Positions 12,370-24,705 of a stretch of DNA of 64,000 nucleotides are shown one piece after another. The DNA comes from Xestospongia bergquistia (taxonomy: Eukaryota; Porifera; Demospongiae; Haplosclerida; Petrosiidae). Both the position numbers and the translations under genes were made by a program. The DNA is taken from NCBI GenBank assembly GCA_963965975.1, contig OZ014411.1:3023001-3087000 (forward strand), read 5' to 3'. The notes under the pieces are model-generated. The model worked only from the letters and a program-made list of their open reading frames with translations, did no database searches and was not told where the DNA came from. The first letter of the stretch is position 1. Every line of letters begins with the position of its first letter.

Positions 12370-13263
12370 AATAATAATGAAAGTGAGGTATTGAATAGTT
12401 ATAATTAAGGCACATAATGTAAATAATCATGAAGAATATAATAAAATAGATCACATACTTAAACTTTCCTATAAATGTTTTATTTTAAACTCCAACTAAT
12501 GAAAAAGGTTACAGGCTTCAAAATAAGATGATCTTACTAAATGCTTTCTATTATGGAAAAAATTAATTTGTTAAAAAATTGTTATCTTTGTCAAAGTTAA
12601 CTGATGCAAAGTATAGTAAACGTCAATGATTTTTACTAGTACTAATATATATACTCTGGTATTGACAATTTATGTAGCTAATTGTCATATATAGGAATGA
12701 AAATTTTGCTTCATGATAGATAAAAAAATGCTGGTGTAGAGTGTTCACTTCGACATTTCGGATTTCGACATTCATCATTAGAGTATATGCTGTCACTTAT
12801 AAATATTGATATGTATGTATACATGTAGGTATGTACATGTAACATGTGTATAACATAAATAATGACAATATAGTTTATCTTTCTTTCAATTCCTGTTTGT
12901 TTTTGTTGATGATTATTACTACTAATTTACTCAAGAATTGACAATTTATGTAGAATTGATAAACTGAAAGGAATGAAGATTTTGTTTAAGAAGGCCTTCC
13001 CTAACTTAAGAAAAGTTTCTTAGCAGCACTGCAGCCTCTGTTATCTTTTGCAGCATCAAAAAGAATCTTACAAAAGATAAACTAAAGCACATTAGCCATA
13101 ATGAGATCAAAAAAAATAACTACAACAATATTCAAGTACAGTGAATAATAAAACTGTAATGACACACTGTAAGTATAAACAGTGTACTAAATAGAAAACA
13201 CTTTGCTTAAAAATATGTAAAATAAACAATGAATGATGAAGGTATGATTAATTCATAAAAAGT
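12370..13263. other. Intergenic region 3' of gene 2
   Basis: No open gene. It contains diverged copies of the sequence that follows the membrane exon in other family members, for example a word near GACAATTTATGTAGCTAATTG at 12665 and 12948. These agree with decayed duplicates of the same unit. Confidence 0.4.
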
Positions 13264-16200
13264 TTACATCTTCAACAGGTTCTCGTCATTGTTTTCATCT
13301 TCATCAGATAACTGTGGTGAATCCTCATCCTCGGTATTCAGTTTAGCATACTCACATTGAATAGAGAGAGGATCATTTTTTTGTAATGCACTCATTTGTT
13401 GTCCATCATGAGTTCCTTTCTTTAATCGTTGTATTCGAACAATGGTACATATTATTAGGACAACTCTATAGGGAAGTAAGGATTGTATGTTCTTGCTGTT
13501 GACTATTGGAATATGTATCAGTACTTTACCTATATATGTTAGTGTACATAACAACTTACGCAAGTCCTAAAACAGAAAATGAAACAACCAAAAAAAGTAT
13601 ACCACTAATGAATACTCCATTCTTATTGTCCTTGTTACTTAGTGGATTTGAAGTAAATTGTGGCTTGAATGTTGACTGTATTGTAGATATTGTTGGAATA
13701 GATTTAGATAAAGATATTATTTCTGAAACAAAGAATAATGAAAGTAATATTTTGTATAATTATAATTAAGACACATAAATAATCATGACAGAATATCGTA
13801 AAGGAAATTGCATAAAATAAACTGCTTTATAAATATCTTATTTTTTAAATTTCAATTAATGAACACAAAACAGACTTTACCACAATAACAATGATTAAAC
13901 TAGAATAACTTCTATCCTGAAACAATCAATTATTTTCAAACAACCAATTCATAGTCATTCAGATTACATGATGTCAAAGTTAACTGATCCAAAGTAATAA
14001 ACATCATATTGTTAATGATTATTACTCATCATTTACTCTGGAATTGATAATTCATGTAGATAATTCACACAGGAATGAAGATTTTGTTTAACAATAAACA
14101 GAATAAATGTTAGTGTAAGATGGTTACTATGGAATTTGTACTTCACATTCTTTATCAGAAGTTATTAATAACTTATATGAACAGTCAATTCCATAGTAAT
14201 TAGTAGTAAATAATGTATATGTTGTTAATACTTGTCAATGTGTTTGTCGGTATCACGTAACCTAAGTGAACATGACATATAACTCAAGTTATCTTATATT
14301 GGTTGATTCAACCAATCAAGTGTGTATGAATAACATTGTGGTACTATATCATGCACTAGGACAAAGTGGTCTACAATTAGTTTGAAATGAACCATACATG
14401 AAATTTCTTAAGATAAGAATCTTACAATAATTTAAAACATTAATATGTCTTCCTAAAATTGATATATTTTTTTCAATACAAGTGTAATGGCACTAACATT
14501 CCATGAAGAAGTTTAAAGTTTATTACAACCTGTACAGTAGCACAGTAAAGACAATTTACTACCTTTTTCTTACCATGACAATCCACTCCAGCAACTTCAG
14601 TGTTAAATGTCCTACCAGCATCAAATTCCAAAGTATGATGAGCACAATCAGACAACCTTTTCTCATTACCATAACAATTGACATTACTATAACGAACAGA
14701 TCTGTTAGTCTTTCCATATTTTGATTCGAAAATTGCTTCAGCAGCTATAGTTATAATAGTAAAGTGAATTGACAGACATTTAATTAAAATGGGCATGTGG
14801 CATATATGATAGTTCCTCAATTCATTCATATCTCATGTTTGACACACATAACTGGCTAGTAATTTGTAATATCAACAAATTTTGTAGTGAGTAATTCAAA
14901 ATGTAGGCTACAGATTGGTTGTTAAAAAACTAATTAACTTTATACAATGATGTATGAAAATCTACCTAATAAAAGAAAAATTAGGTGACTTAAATCTAAC
15001 ATTGTTATAGCCAAAGCAAAAGATTATAGAAAGCTATCACTTTAATATAAATTATCAACTTTTAACACTAGTCTTTAAAATAAATTGCTATAACATTGAA
15101 TTATAACTAAAGGCTACTTTGTTATGCTAAGTGCATTATATAAAACTACTGGTAAATTGTTCCTTGAAATTTAAACACATAGTGTAATTAAATAAGAGAT
15201 GGTAATTATAATATCAATATGTCAACAATATAATTATAAAGAAACTCACATAGGTGTACATTTGTAGTAGTAAACTTACCACTAGGATTATATCCTCCTA
15301 ATTCTCTACAAACAATTCTAGCATCTCTGTTATCCCAACCATTTTGTGATACTAGACACCAAGAACTGTCAAGACAAATTTCCACAGTTCCTTGAAATTT
15401 GTGAGCACCACCAACAAGACGAACATCACCTTCTGTACAATCTATGAATAAATAAAGTCTAATTACTACAATGACTGGAAATATATTTTTCTCATATAAG
15501 GGCAAAGACTAACTCAAACATATACTGAGATCACTTATTTATTTCATTTAAAAAGCATAGCATCATTTCAACTGAAGCCTTGGTTACCATAGTTTCATTA
15601 AGAACACATAAGCCTGATAATGACTTACCACAAAGTCAAACTTACTCTAACACAATATGGTGAAGCCAACTAGAGAAAGTAATCTTAATAGAATAATTGA
15701 AGCCAAGAGTGGATATAATTTCAACAGTAAACAGTAAATTGGCCATTCTGGTTAGATTAGATGTAATTGTATTACTTCTAGACTCTAATTTAGCTTCATA
15801 CATATTGAGTTAGAGTAGGTCTGGCTTTGTGGTTACTTGGTATTGGACTTACATATTATTAATGACAATATGATTACCAAAGGCTCAGTTGAAATGATGA
15901 CACAATGCTTTTATAAGTGCAGCTAGCGCAGTGAAATTGTTACAAAAAACTAAAATTTAATTACTTACTACCACTTAATACATATCTAATATCAAAGCAT
16001 GATAATATCACATGCACAATTCACATATAAACTTACTGTCTAGACATAAAAGTCCAACAATGTTGTTATCTGAACAAGTAAAATTCGGATAAGTAGTTTT
16101 TGAGCATTGAAGTAGTGTTTTTTCATGTCCAAAACAATCAACCTTATCAAAAACAATAGGAGTATCACCAATTCCATATTTCCCATAAGAATCAACAACA

Positions 16201-19200
16201 GCACCTATTATATTTATGAGAAATATATAATATTATCAAGTGATTAGACTTCAAATACAACATTTATAATTACAACTTTTCAAAAGCTATATACTGATAA
16301 CAGATTTTACAACAGTATTAATGCAAAATTCATTTTAACACTAGTAGCAATTATAATGCCCAATATAATTTCGTTGTAACATTGGCCATATTGGGCAATT
16401 ATGCTTAGTTTACTCTGGGTGTTTGTAAAAAAGATTTCTCCATAGTAATTATTATGTTATCTATTTTATAGGATACTATGTTAATGTATTAATTTTACCT
16501 ACAATTGATTCAACGACAAAGAAATAAAAAATACTAGTCCCTTGACTGAATGTAGGCATTTTAAACTCATTATTCACTTGGCAAGTATTAATTTCAAAGT
16601 CAGCTTTAGTACATTCTTTAACATGCAATTAAAATGTCTTGCTGTCACAAATATAACAAACATGAACATTATGAATATAGTTTAGATTTAATAATACACA
16701 CCTTTAACATCAGTATAATTAGCTTGTTTACAAGCAATCTGAGCAGCTGATCTGCTAAAATGTTGAGCACATACTCTACCCCAAATTCCAAACGCACAAA
16801 TTTCAAGTCGTCCCTCTCTAGCAACAGTACCATTAACAAGTCGCACATCTCCTTCATTACATTCTCCAGGTTCTAAATAGTGAATGAAAAAGTTCATAAT
16901 AAGATAGATATACTTCATATATTACATATTTTCAAACCACAATCACAGAGAAATTCATGTTACAAAAAGTACCCACAATCTTTCTGGCATAGCAAAAAAG
17001 TGATTGTTGTGATATCAACTAGAGTCTACAATCTACTCTGAAATAAGATTTATGAAATATGTAAGATGACTGAAATAAAAAGTAAAGGAGCACAGCAAGC
17101 ACAGTTGATGAAGTACTGAATTGTATTTTAAATAGTAATTTTTTATCTATTGCTATACCTAAACAACACCCAATTTGTTGAACATTGTATAGCAAATATT
17201 GTTCCAATGTATTACCATCAATACTGGCTGAGTGAGTCTCTTATTAATACTATGTACATGTACATTACCTAAAAAACATACCATAACATTTTAATCCCAT
17301 TTGATTATGCTGACACTGATAGTTTCCACATTGAGATGTCCCATAGTTATATAAACTGCAATATCTTATGTTGGTATAAGTGTGTGAACAGGATGGAATA
17401 TACAAGTACAGATCAGATTTGCCCCTACCATATCGTCCATCAAGTATTATTTTTGAAACTATAGGAAAAAAATTGCATGTTATTAATTTTATTAATTGAC
17501 AATAAAAAAGATATTATAATTAGCAAATTCATCTATAATTTACTGCAAAAGTTAAAGGAATCTTGTCAGTGTTATAGGTTTTAAGACTTAGTTGATGTTT
17601 GGCAAAGAAGCTACAAAACTACAATTGATTAACTAGGTAATAATTCTTCATGACTTGTAACTTCACATATATATTATTTTCAAAGATTAAATAAATAAAA
17701 CATAAACATGCTCATGTGCATTTGTGTTATAAAACTTAAACAATTACATTAAGTATTAATTTATATTATGTTAACTTACATGGAGTAGCTGTAAATCCAA
17801 GTTGGTTACAAAGTGTAGAAGCAACTCGTTCATATGAACCAGAATAATAATTGTGATAATAATAATAATAATAATAATAGTAATTTGATTGACAAATAGT
17901 CCTCCACTTTTTATTATAACATATTTCAATTCGACCTTCAGTAGTAGAATTTGACTTTTCATTCACCAGTCTTACTTCATACTGAACTGAACATGGAAGG
18001 CTTGTACCTATTAAGTGAGAACAATTGGACAATCTATGTTGTTAATATTAATGATTAAACATAACCTGATTTGCAATAAGGGACCAGTTCTGTCAAAAAA
18101 ATTGTGACTTGATTTCTAAAAGGACCGCTGTTAAAGCACCTCAAAAACACTTGTTACCACAAATAGTTGTGCATCCATATACAGTAATTGCATGTAAACA
18201 AAACTGTTTTTTGATATGTTTTAACAGTGGTCCTATTTCAATAATAAGGTCACAATGTTTTGGTCTTTAATTGCAAATCAAGTCACATATGTGCTTTAAA
18301 ATTAAATATTGGAAACAACCTTAGTAATTTAACTAAATTAGTGTTATAGTACTTTCCCTATGTTGCATAATTTTATTGAAGTGTTTACATAAACCAACCA
18401 ATATGGTCAGAAGACCAACATGTAAATTGCATAATACTAGTTGTTGTTGACATACAAACCTGGTTCCAAACAAACAAGGTTAACTGTATCCTTGTAGGGG
18501 CTACAATAATATGGAGAGTGTCGATAATAAGAGGAATATTGATAACAGTTAGAAAGTGATGTAGATGTATATGAATAACAACTGTATGGTCCAAACCCTA
18601 TCTTTGTCCATGGTGCTCCATTGACAGAGTAAGTTGGTCCTACATAACAAAAATAGTTATCACATTGGATAGACGTTTAAGTAATGACTGCAAGAAGTAT
18701 TGTATTGGTTTCTAAGTGTACAAGATAAAAATGTATACAACAATTGTTTAATTTGCTTTATTTTACACTCAAGTTATTCGTTAATCTTAATTCATGTTTT
18801 TTCTCACCAGAACTGCACAAATTTATATTGATAATTATAGATACATATTTTGTTATAACTATTTGAACAAATCAACCTGTGCTCAAGTTATTGCTAAATT
18901 GTTAAACTTTATAAATAGTATATAAAAACAATTTTAAATAAACATGAAAAGTGAGCATAATCATCTTATGTTATTATCAAATTCACTTACTACTGTCATT
19001 ATATCCAAGATCACTACAAGCAGCATGTGCACTATAACAATTCCAGTGATAGTCACATACAGCAGTCCAATGTCCTGTTAAGTCACAGATCTGTAACATA
19101 CCACTATTCCCACTACTATTAGTAGCAGCATTGTATAGACGAATATCTTTGTAATGACAGCCATCTATCATCATATGTAAAGCAATATTTAATATATAGG

Positions 19201-20361
19201 TACTAATTGTGTAAGATACAAGTGTTCATGTATGAACATTTGCCTGCTGACCAAAAGGGATCACAGACCACATCTGCTAGTGACCTGATTTGTAAAGAAA
19301 CAACTGTTACAAACATCTCAAACATCTCAATTTTGTATAAATACAATTGTTATATATGCATAGCTATTCTATTATGTATGCAAAACTGTTGTTTGGTATC
19401 TTTAAATAGTTGTGTCTTAACAAATTTGGTCACAAATATTTTGACAGAAGCGGTCCCTTTTTGCAAATCAAGTCACATATAGTCATTTCAACAGGGAGTC
19501 ATAAAATTTTGACAAGCAAGTATTGAGTTTCAACATACTGAATTTTATATAATGATTTTTCATTCTAGATAGCCATTTGGCCATGGCAATGATTTATATG
19601 AAATGCTATTTCAAAGTTTTCGTATACACACACTGGGATATATAAATATTTAGAGGAATAACTCACCAGTACTGACATTACATCGTAGACTAACAGTGTC
19701 TCGATTGTTGTTACAATAGTGATGTCGATAATAATATGAATGCAAGTAGTAGCTGGAATTAGTCAAACAAGAAAATAAGTTATCAGACTGACTATTGCAG
19801 TGATATGTACCCGCAAAGCCAAGAGTAGGCCAATTTCCACTATCAAGATAAGCAATAGGATCTGTTAAATTAAAAGATCATTGTAAGAGGGTAATAGTGT
19901 TAATGAATAATGAACTGATTTATAATTATAATTGTGCTAAATTCAAATATAGAGATTATCAAAGTATTTAATGGATGACTATTCTTACTGGGATCACTGT
20001 ATCCAAGCTCTTTACAGGCTACAATAGAATGATCTCTTGACCAACGATAGTCACATACAGCTACCCACTCACCACCAGAACAGATTTGTAACATACCATC
20101 ACCTTTAACTGTAGATGAGCCATTGTAGAGACGGACATCATCTTCATCGCAGGCAACTATTGTATGTAAGACGAACTTTTTTAAAAGATAAAACGCAATG
20201 GCCATCAATGTCAGTAACCGATATACCGACAGTTCATAGCGTGTACTATATGCGCAATGAGCTACTAGAGCTTACACAACACTAAAAATACGTACATGTA
20301 ATTACTTACCGGCGCTGCGAAGCACAAATATCATGAAATATAGACAAAGAAGTCGAGCCAT
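13264..20361 (-). CDS. Five-SRCR type I membrane receptor, subfamily A, gene 2 (complete)
   Basis: Thirteen exons: 20310-20361, 19989-20156, 19667-19861, 18991-19164, 18460-18639, 17780-18007, 17282-17458, 16702-16872, 16037-16204, 15280-15441, 14574-14744, 13560-13722, 13264-13465. They sum to 2211 nt, 736 codons plus TAA. Signal peptide 1-17 (MARLLCLY). SRCR domains at about 18-138, 139-256, 257-391, 392-504 and 505-615. Short Ser/Thr stalk, then a membrane span formed across an exon junction (VFISGILFLVVSF...VVLIICTIV), stopped by RIQRLKK. The cytoplasmic tail has YAKL and an acidic end (SDEDENND). YAKL fits a YxxPhi endocytic signal; Cys at -2 argues against a classical ITIM. SRCR3 holds a poly-Tyr run from an ATA-type microsatellite. 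The tail acceptor after a pyrimidine-rich stretch (CTTACTTCCCTATAG) was chosen because it keeps frame and is conserved. Ligand unknown. Confidence 0.92.
17856..17888 (-). repeat. In-frame microsatellite coding poly-Tyr in SRCR3 of gene 2
   Basis: An AAT/ATA repeat in the coding exon gives a run of nine Tyr between CQSN and HNYYSGS. The same place has five Tyr then Asn in gene 1 (about 5440-5475) and a much shorter Tyr/Asn stretch in gene 3 (about 32380-32402). Exon lengths of 225, 228 and 207 nt stay multiples of three. Confidence 0.85.
18064..18292. mobile_element. Fold-back MITE-like repeat, copy 1
   Basis: Starts ACCTGATTTGCAATAAGGGACC and ends with its inverted counterpart GGTCTTTAATTGCAAATCAAGT. 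It sits in the SRCR2-SRCR3 intron of gene 2. Gene 1 keeps only the left tip of a copy at about 5665-5690, so the insertion predates that split and was partly deleted. Confidence 0.6.
19279..19490. mobile_element. Fold-back MITE-like repeat, copy 2
   Basis: Same family as the copy at 18064: ACCTGATTTGTAAAGAAAC at the left and GGTCCCTTTTTGCAAATCAAGT at the right, with a diverged middle. It sits in the SRCR1-SRCR2 intron of gene 2. A 91-codon open segment through it is chance. Confidence 0.55.
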
Positions 20362-20376
20362 CTTTTCAAAATGCTT

Positions 20377-20386
20377 GATTTCCTGT
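20377..20386 (-). promoter_or_regulatory. ETS-like motif upstream of gene 2 start
   Basis: The minus strand reads ACAGGAAATC at the position of ACAGGAAGTC in genes 1 and 3. A TATA-like TTTAAATAAAAG lies about 70-80 bases before the ATG. Confidence 0.35.
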
Positions 20387-20514
20387 CCCAATGAAAGACG
20401 AACCAAACGGCTTCTGTTAAACCCCGTCTTTTATTTAAACAAAAGTGACAGTTCTCACAGAGAGCCACACCTTGGTTGGCAAAAGAATTGAAACTCTAGT
20501 ATTAAGAATGAGCA

Positions 20515-21185
20515 GTGGCGTAGTCAGACCCGGGCAAGCCAGGCCTAATGCCCGTGGATAACATTCTTCACCTATAATATTAATTTATATGAATAAATAT
20601 TAATAATTATTATTAGTTATGAATGATAACTATTATTAGTGAAGCATGAAGAAGCCTGTCAAAACAGTTAACTTTATTTCACTCCTTTGGTGGCAATATT
20701 AGTCAAGCCCAGGTAAATAAAAATTTACCTCCTACTTTAAGTCATAATTAACAAACAGCAACAGCTTCTGAAAATTCAAAATTAGCCTGTCAAGGTAATC
20801 ATGTACACTTAATTAGTCCTTTGAATAGTCATTTTTGATTTCATTTTATACAGGTCAAGCATCCCTACCTTCTGACATTGCTTTAAATCGCCATAAATCT
20901 ACTTACCAAACTAGTGGAATGATTTTTCCATTCACCATGTATATGATAATCATCGTTGGGCTTTCTGTGAACAGTGGTATCAGCAATATGAGTGGTTAGG
21001 ATATTCAAAGGAAGCTGATGCTGTATACTGCTCTCCTTGCTGATATTTTTCAACAGGTAGTGGAAGATGTGAGAGCACCTTCACCACTATACTGGTTTTC
21101 GTGACTGGAAGCATGCACATACTGCTCTGTTCAATAAAGCGAAAAGTGCATTGGAAGTCAACTTCTCCCCCCCCCAAAAAATTCT
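20515..21185 (+). mobile_element. hAT-type transposon fragment with TTF-like zinc finger
   Basis: Begins with CAGTGGCGTAGTCAG and a CCCGGGC/GCCCGTGG block, a terminal type common in animal hAT elements. Further in, the plus strand encodes WYQQYEWLGYSKEADAVYC and CSPC, the W-x3-Y-x-WL-x-YS...YC-x2-C signature of TTF-type fingers of hAT transposases. A stop and a frame change follow, then GFRDWKHAHTAL, the usual next motif. It is truncated, frameshifted and inactive. Confidence 0.65.
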
Positions 21186-21287
21186 AGATAGAACACTGAA
21201 CGTATTACTATCAAATTATCAATACTAGCTGAGTTAGTCTCACATTAATACTATGTACATGTAGTTAGTAAAGTAATAATAACATGC

Positions 21288-21475
21288 CATATAGCATTGT
21301 AAACCCATTCAATTACAGTGACATTGATAATTTCCACATTGAGATGTCCCATAGTTATATAAACTGCAATATCTTATGTTGGTATAAGTGTGTGAACAGG
21401 ATGGAATATACAAATATAGATCGGATGTGCTAGTACCATATTGTCCATCAAGTATTATTTTTTAAAGTAGAGCTA
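21288..21475 (-). pseudogene. Decayed SRCR3 second-half exon, subfamily A
   Basis: Closely matches the exon at 17282-17458 of gene 2 (YTNIRYCSLYNYGTSQCGNYQ is recognisable). The exon start carries an in-frame TAA where functional genes have a Ser codon, and the neighbouring SRCR3a exon is gone; only its splice flank remains near 21545. Confidence 0.8.
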
Positions 21476-22319
21476 TAACATTGTACATTATTAATTTTGA
21501 TTAATTTGATTATAAAAGACTTGAACATAAAAGACTTGTACCTATTAAATGAGATCAATTAGGCAATCTGTTCAACATAAAAGATATGAATTGTGTACTT
21601 TAGAATTATGTACAAATATGTGATATATAAAATTAAATATTGGTGAGCAATGTAACTCACTTAGATTTCTACTATTTTAAACCTACCATGAAAGAAAGAT
21701 ATATATATATTCTAACAAGTTATGTTATAACACTGGAGAGTTTCATGAGGGTCAGTAAGAGTGTTCTCTGATGTAAGCATGCCTTGAAGTAGGTCACTCA
21801 CTGTTTGTCCTTCAAGATTACATGATGTGAATTGGAGACATGCACTTCAGAATAAAGGGACCAAACATCAAGATTGGCTTGATGAACACTAATTTGGCAT
21901 GGTCCAAATGACAAGTCACATAAGTTATACATGATTCCTAACAATAAAACAATCTAGTCACTCTATAAAATACTAAGAAAGCCAAAATATTTTAACAAAA
22001 TTAGAATAATAAGTCATTAAATAGAAGGTACAAATATCTTAACATTTGTTTACCTCAACTGGTAACAAAGTCTTCCAATGTTTTGATCTCATCTTGTAAT
22101 ACATCCAATATAATATACATTCAATATAATTTCAAGTTAATATGACAAGATGCAAATTTCACTTTTTCATATTCCTAATAAATAGTAGATGCGAGAATAA
22201 GGTGACAAGATATTGTATTTGAGAAACAATGGTGCCAGATATACAAGCACAACGCAGTACAAAAACCTATATGTATGTCATCTTACATTTGTAAAATTAT
22301 ATATATATATATATATGTA

Positions 22320-22977
22320 CTTAACCAGACCGAGGAGAGTATGATACAATCATTGAGTCTTGCATAAGGTGACATAAATATATGCTACAGGAGGAACAAT
22401 TGCCCTGTCATAACAAAAACCAACCGTACATCTGGTTTATTATTGACACAGTCTCTTTTTGAACTGATCTAGCTATGATCAAGATTTAAAAGACTATACA
22501 GAATGACAAAGGCATGAACAAAGCAATTAACCAATATTTCAACTTTAGCTGGGATTTTTTAGAAACAATGACTAAAGTACTAGTATATACAATTGCTAGA
22601 TTCAGGCAAACCTCATACTACTTATTCAAACTGTTTATAATGGAAATATAATCCTAGATGATAGTACCATTATTTATTATGACATTTATTCAATAATTTC
22701 TACCACTACAATCATTTGTTACAAACCAATTTTAAAAAAGTAATCTATAATATAATATGTAGCAAACACAAGTATGTATAACTAAACAAACAATACTAAA
22801 AATTACAATCATTACAACCAACACAATCAATACAATAAGTACAACTGATATAATCATGGTGCAACCAATACAACCAGTACAACTAATATAACCAGTACAA
22901 CTAGTAAAAGTTGTATTGGATGTATTGGTTACACTATAACTAGTAGTATAGTTGCTACTTGGTTTATATCATTAGCA
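22320..22977. other. Gene-free stretch ending in an ACAACCA-rich low-complexity tract
   Basis: No exon seen in 22320-22795. 22800-22975 consists of ACAACCAATAC-like words (tandem, imperfect), complementary in type to 11215-11340. A pure TA microsatellite lies at about 22290-22313. Confidence 0.5.
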
Positions 22978-23608
22978 GGTTCTTGTCATTGTCTTTGTCA
23001 TATAACTGTAGTGACTCCTCTTCCTCGGTATTCACTTTAGAGTACTCACATTGAATAGAGAGGCGATCACTTTTTTTGTAATGTGGTTATTTGTTGTCCA
23101 TCATTAAAAGGTCCTCTCTTCAGTCACTGTATTCAAACAATGGTAGATATTATTCTATAGGGAAGTAAGGATGTTTCTATATTATCATGCTGGTTATTGG
23201 AAAATGTATATCAGTACTTTACTATATATGTTAGTGTACACAACAACTTACACAAGTCCTAAAATAGCAAATGTAACAACCACTAAAAGTACACCACTAA
23301 TGAATTATTCTATTCTTGTTGTCCCTGTTACTTTGTGGATTTGAAGTAAATTGTGGTTTGAATGTTGACTGTATTGTAGATATTGCTGATGTAGATAGAG
23401 ATGAAGATATTACTGGCATAGATATAGAGATGGAGATATTGTTGGCATAGATAGAGATGGAGATATTGTTGACATAGATAGTGATGGAGATGTTGTTGGC
23501 ATAGATAGCAATGGAGATGGTCTTTCATAGATGGTATTAGATATGTTGTTGGCATAGATAGAGATGAAGATGTTGGCATAGTTATAGATGAAGAGTTTGT
23601 TACTGAAA
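22978..23608 (-). pseudogene. Decayed tail and stalk/membrane exons, subfamily A
   Basis: The tail relic is at 22978-23160 and the stalk/membrane relic at about 23246-23608. The stalk keeps about five 27-bp-type repeats, but frame changes turn it into runs such as CQQYLHLYLCQQ. The tail has lost several bases in the tract equivalent to the acceptor region. It follows an SRCR3 relic, so SRCR4 and SRCR5 of this copy are deleted. Confidence 0.8.
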
Positions 23609-23999
23609 TAATAAAAAAGTAGAGTAGAGACTTCTTCTATGTTCTAAATAGACAGCTATAGTTGCTGATCCAGGTTGAAACTCTTGAAGTTGACCAAAAG
23701 TAAACCTAGTCATATCCAAGGAACCCTTGTCACCAGGGGTGATATCTTGATAATGTCATATAAATATCAACTTAAAGTGTTAATAACCATCTCAACAACA
23801 TCAGAGAGTACAAGTAGAGTAACAAAACACACAATAATAAACATTGTTAACAAATATTTGTACTTAACAAATTGATCTAAACAACCAAACCACGGCACCT
23901 ATGCATAATTGTTGATAATACTAATTAGAAGGTCTACAAAAATCATATATGTATTTTAGTCAACATACTACAGCTAGTTTCTCATTACTACAATGTACA

Positions 24000-24705
24000 T
24001 GTAGGTTAGCAAATTAATACCATAACATTTTAATCCCAATTGATTATATTGACAATGATGGTTTTCACAAGTGCCATATTCATATAAACTGCAATTTAGT
24101 ATAAATGTGTGAACAGAATGGAATATACAATACAGATCAGATGTGCCAGTACCATATCGTCCATCAAGTATTATTTCTGAAACTAAAGAAATAATATTGT
24201 GAATTATTAATTTTTATTTATTTGATGATATAAAGGATTTATAATTTGAAAAATCCATCTATAGTTTGCTACAAAAAGTTAATTGTAATGTTATAGGACA
24301 TTGAGGTTAAAGACATAGCTGATGTTTGGCAAAGTAGTTACAAAATTACAATTAATTAGCTAGCTAGTAATTTATTATGATTTGTAATTTCAAATAAGTA
24401 TTATTTTCAAAGATTAAATAAATATAACACAAACATGACCACGTGGATTTGTGTTATAAAACTTTAGCAATTTCATTAAGTAATAATTTATGTGATGATA
24501 ACTTACATGGAGAAGCTTTCAATCCAAGATGGCTACAAAGTGTAGAAGCAAGTTGTTCATATTGACCATAATAAGAATATAAGGATGGCCCTTCAAATCT
24601 AATTGTAACATATTTCAATTTGACCCTCAGAAGTAGATTTTGACTTTTCATTCACCAGTCTCACTTTATACTGAATTGAACATGAAATACTTGTACCTAT
24701 TAAGT
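24000..24705 (-). pseudogene. Decayed SRCR3 exon pair, subfamily A
   Basis: SRCR3b relic at about 24005-24185 and SRCR3a relic at about 24508-24700, homologous to 17282-17458 and 17780-18007. Both carry small deletions and frame changes (the CQSN-poly-Tyr segment is replaced). With the tail relic at 23.0-23.6 kb it forms the remains of one gene copy. Confidence 0.8.

Noticed and set aside
13466-13500. Alternative acceptor (CAACAG) for the gene 2 tail exon, adding ten codons
   Set aside because: Frame would allow it, but gene 1 lacks the AG there. The acceptor after CTTACTTCCCTATAG is pyrimidine-rich, shared by the intact genes and yields one continuous membrane span.
19207-19482. 91-codon plus open segment
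   Set aside because: It covers an intron and a fold-back repeat of gene 2 on the opposite strand and has no family features.
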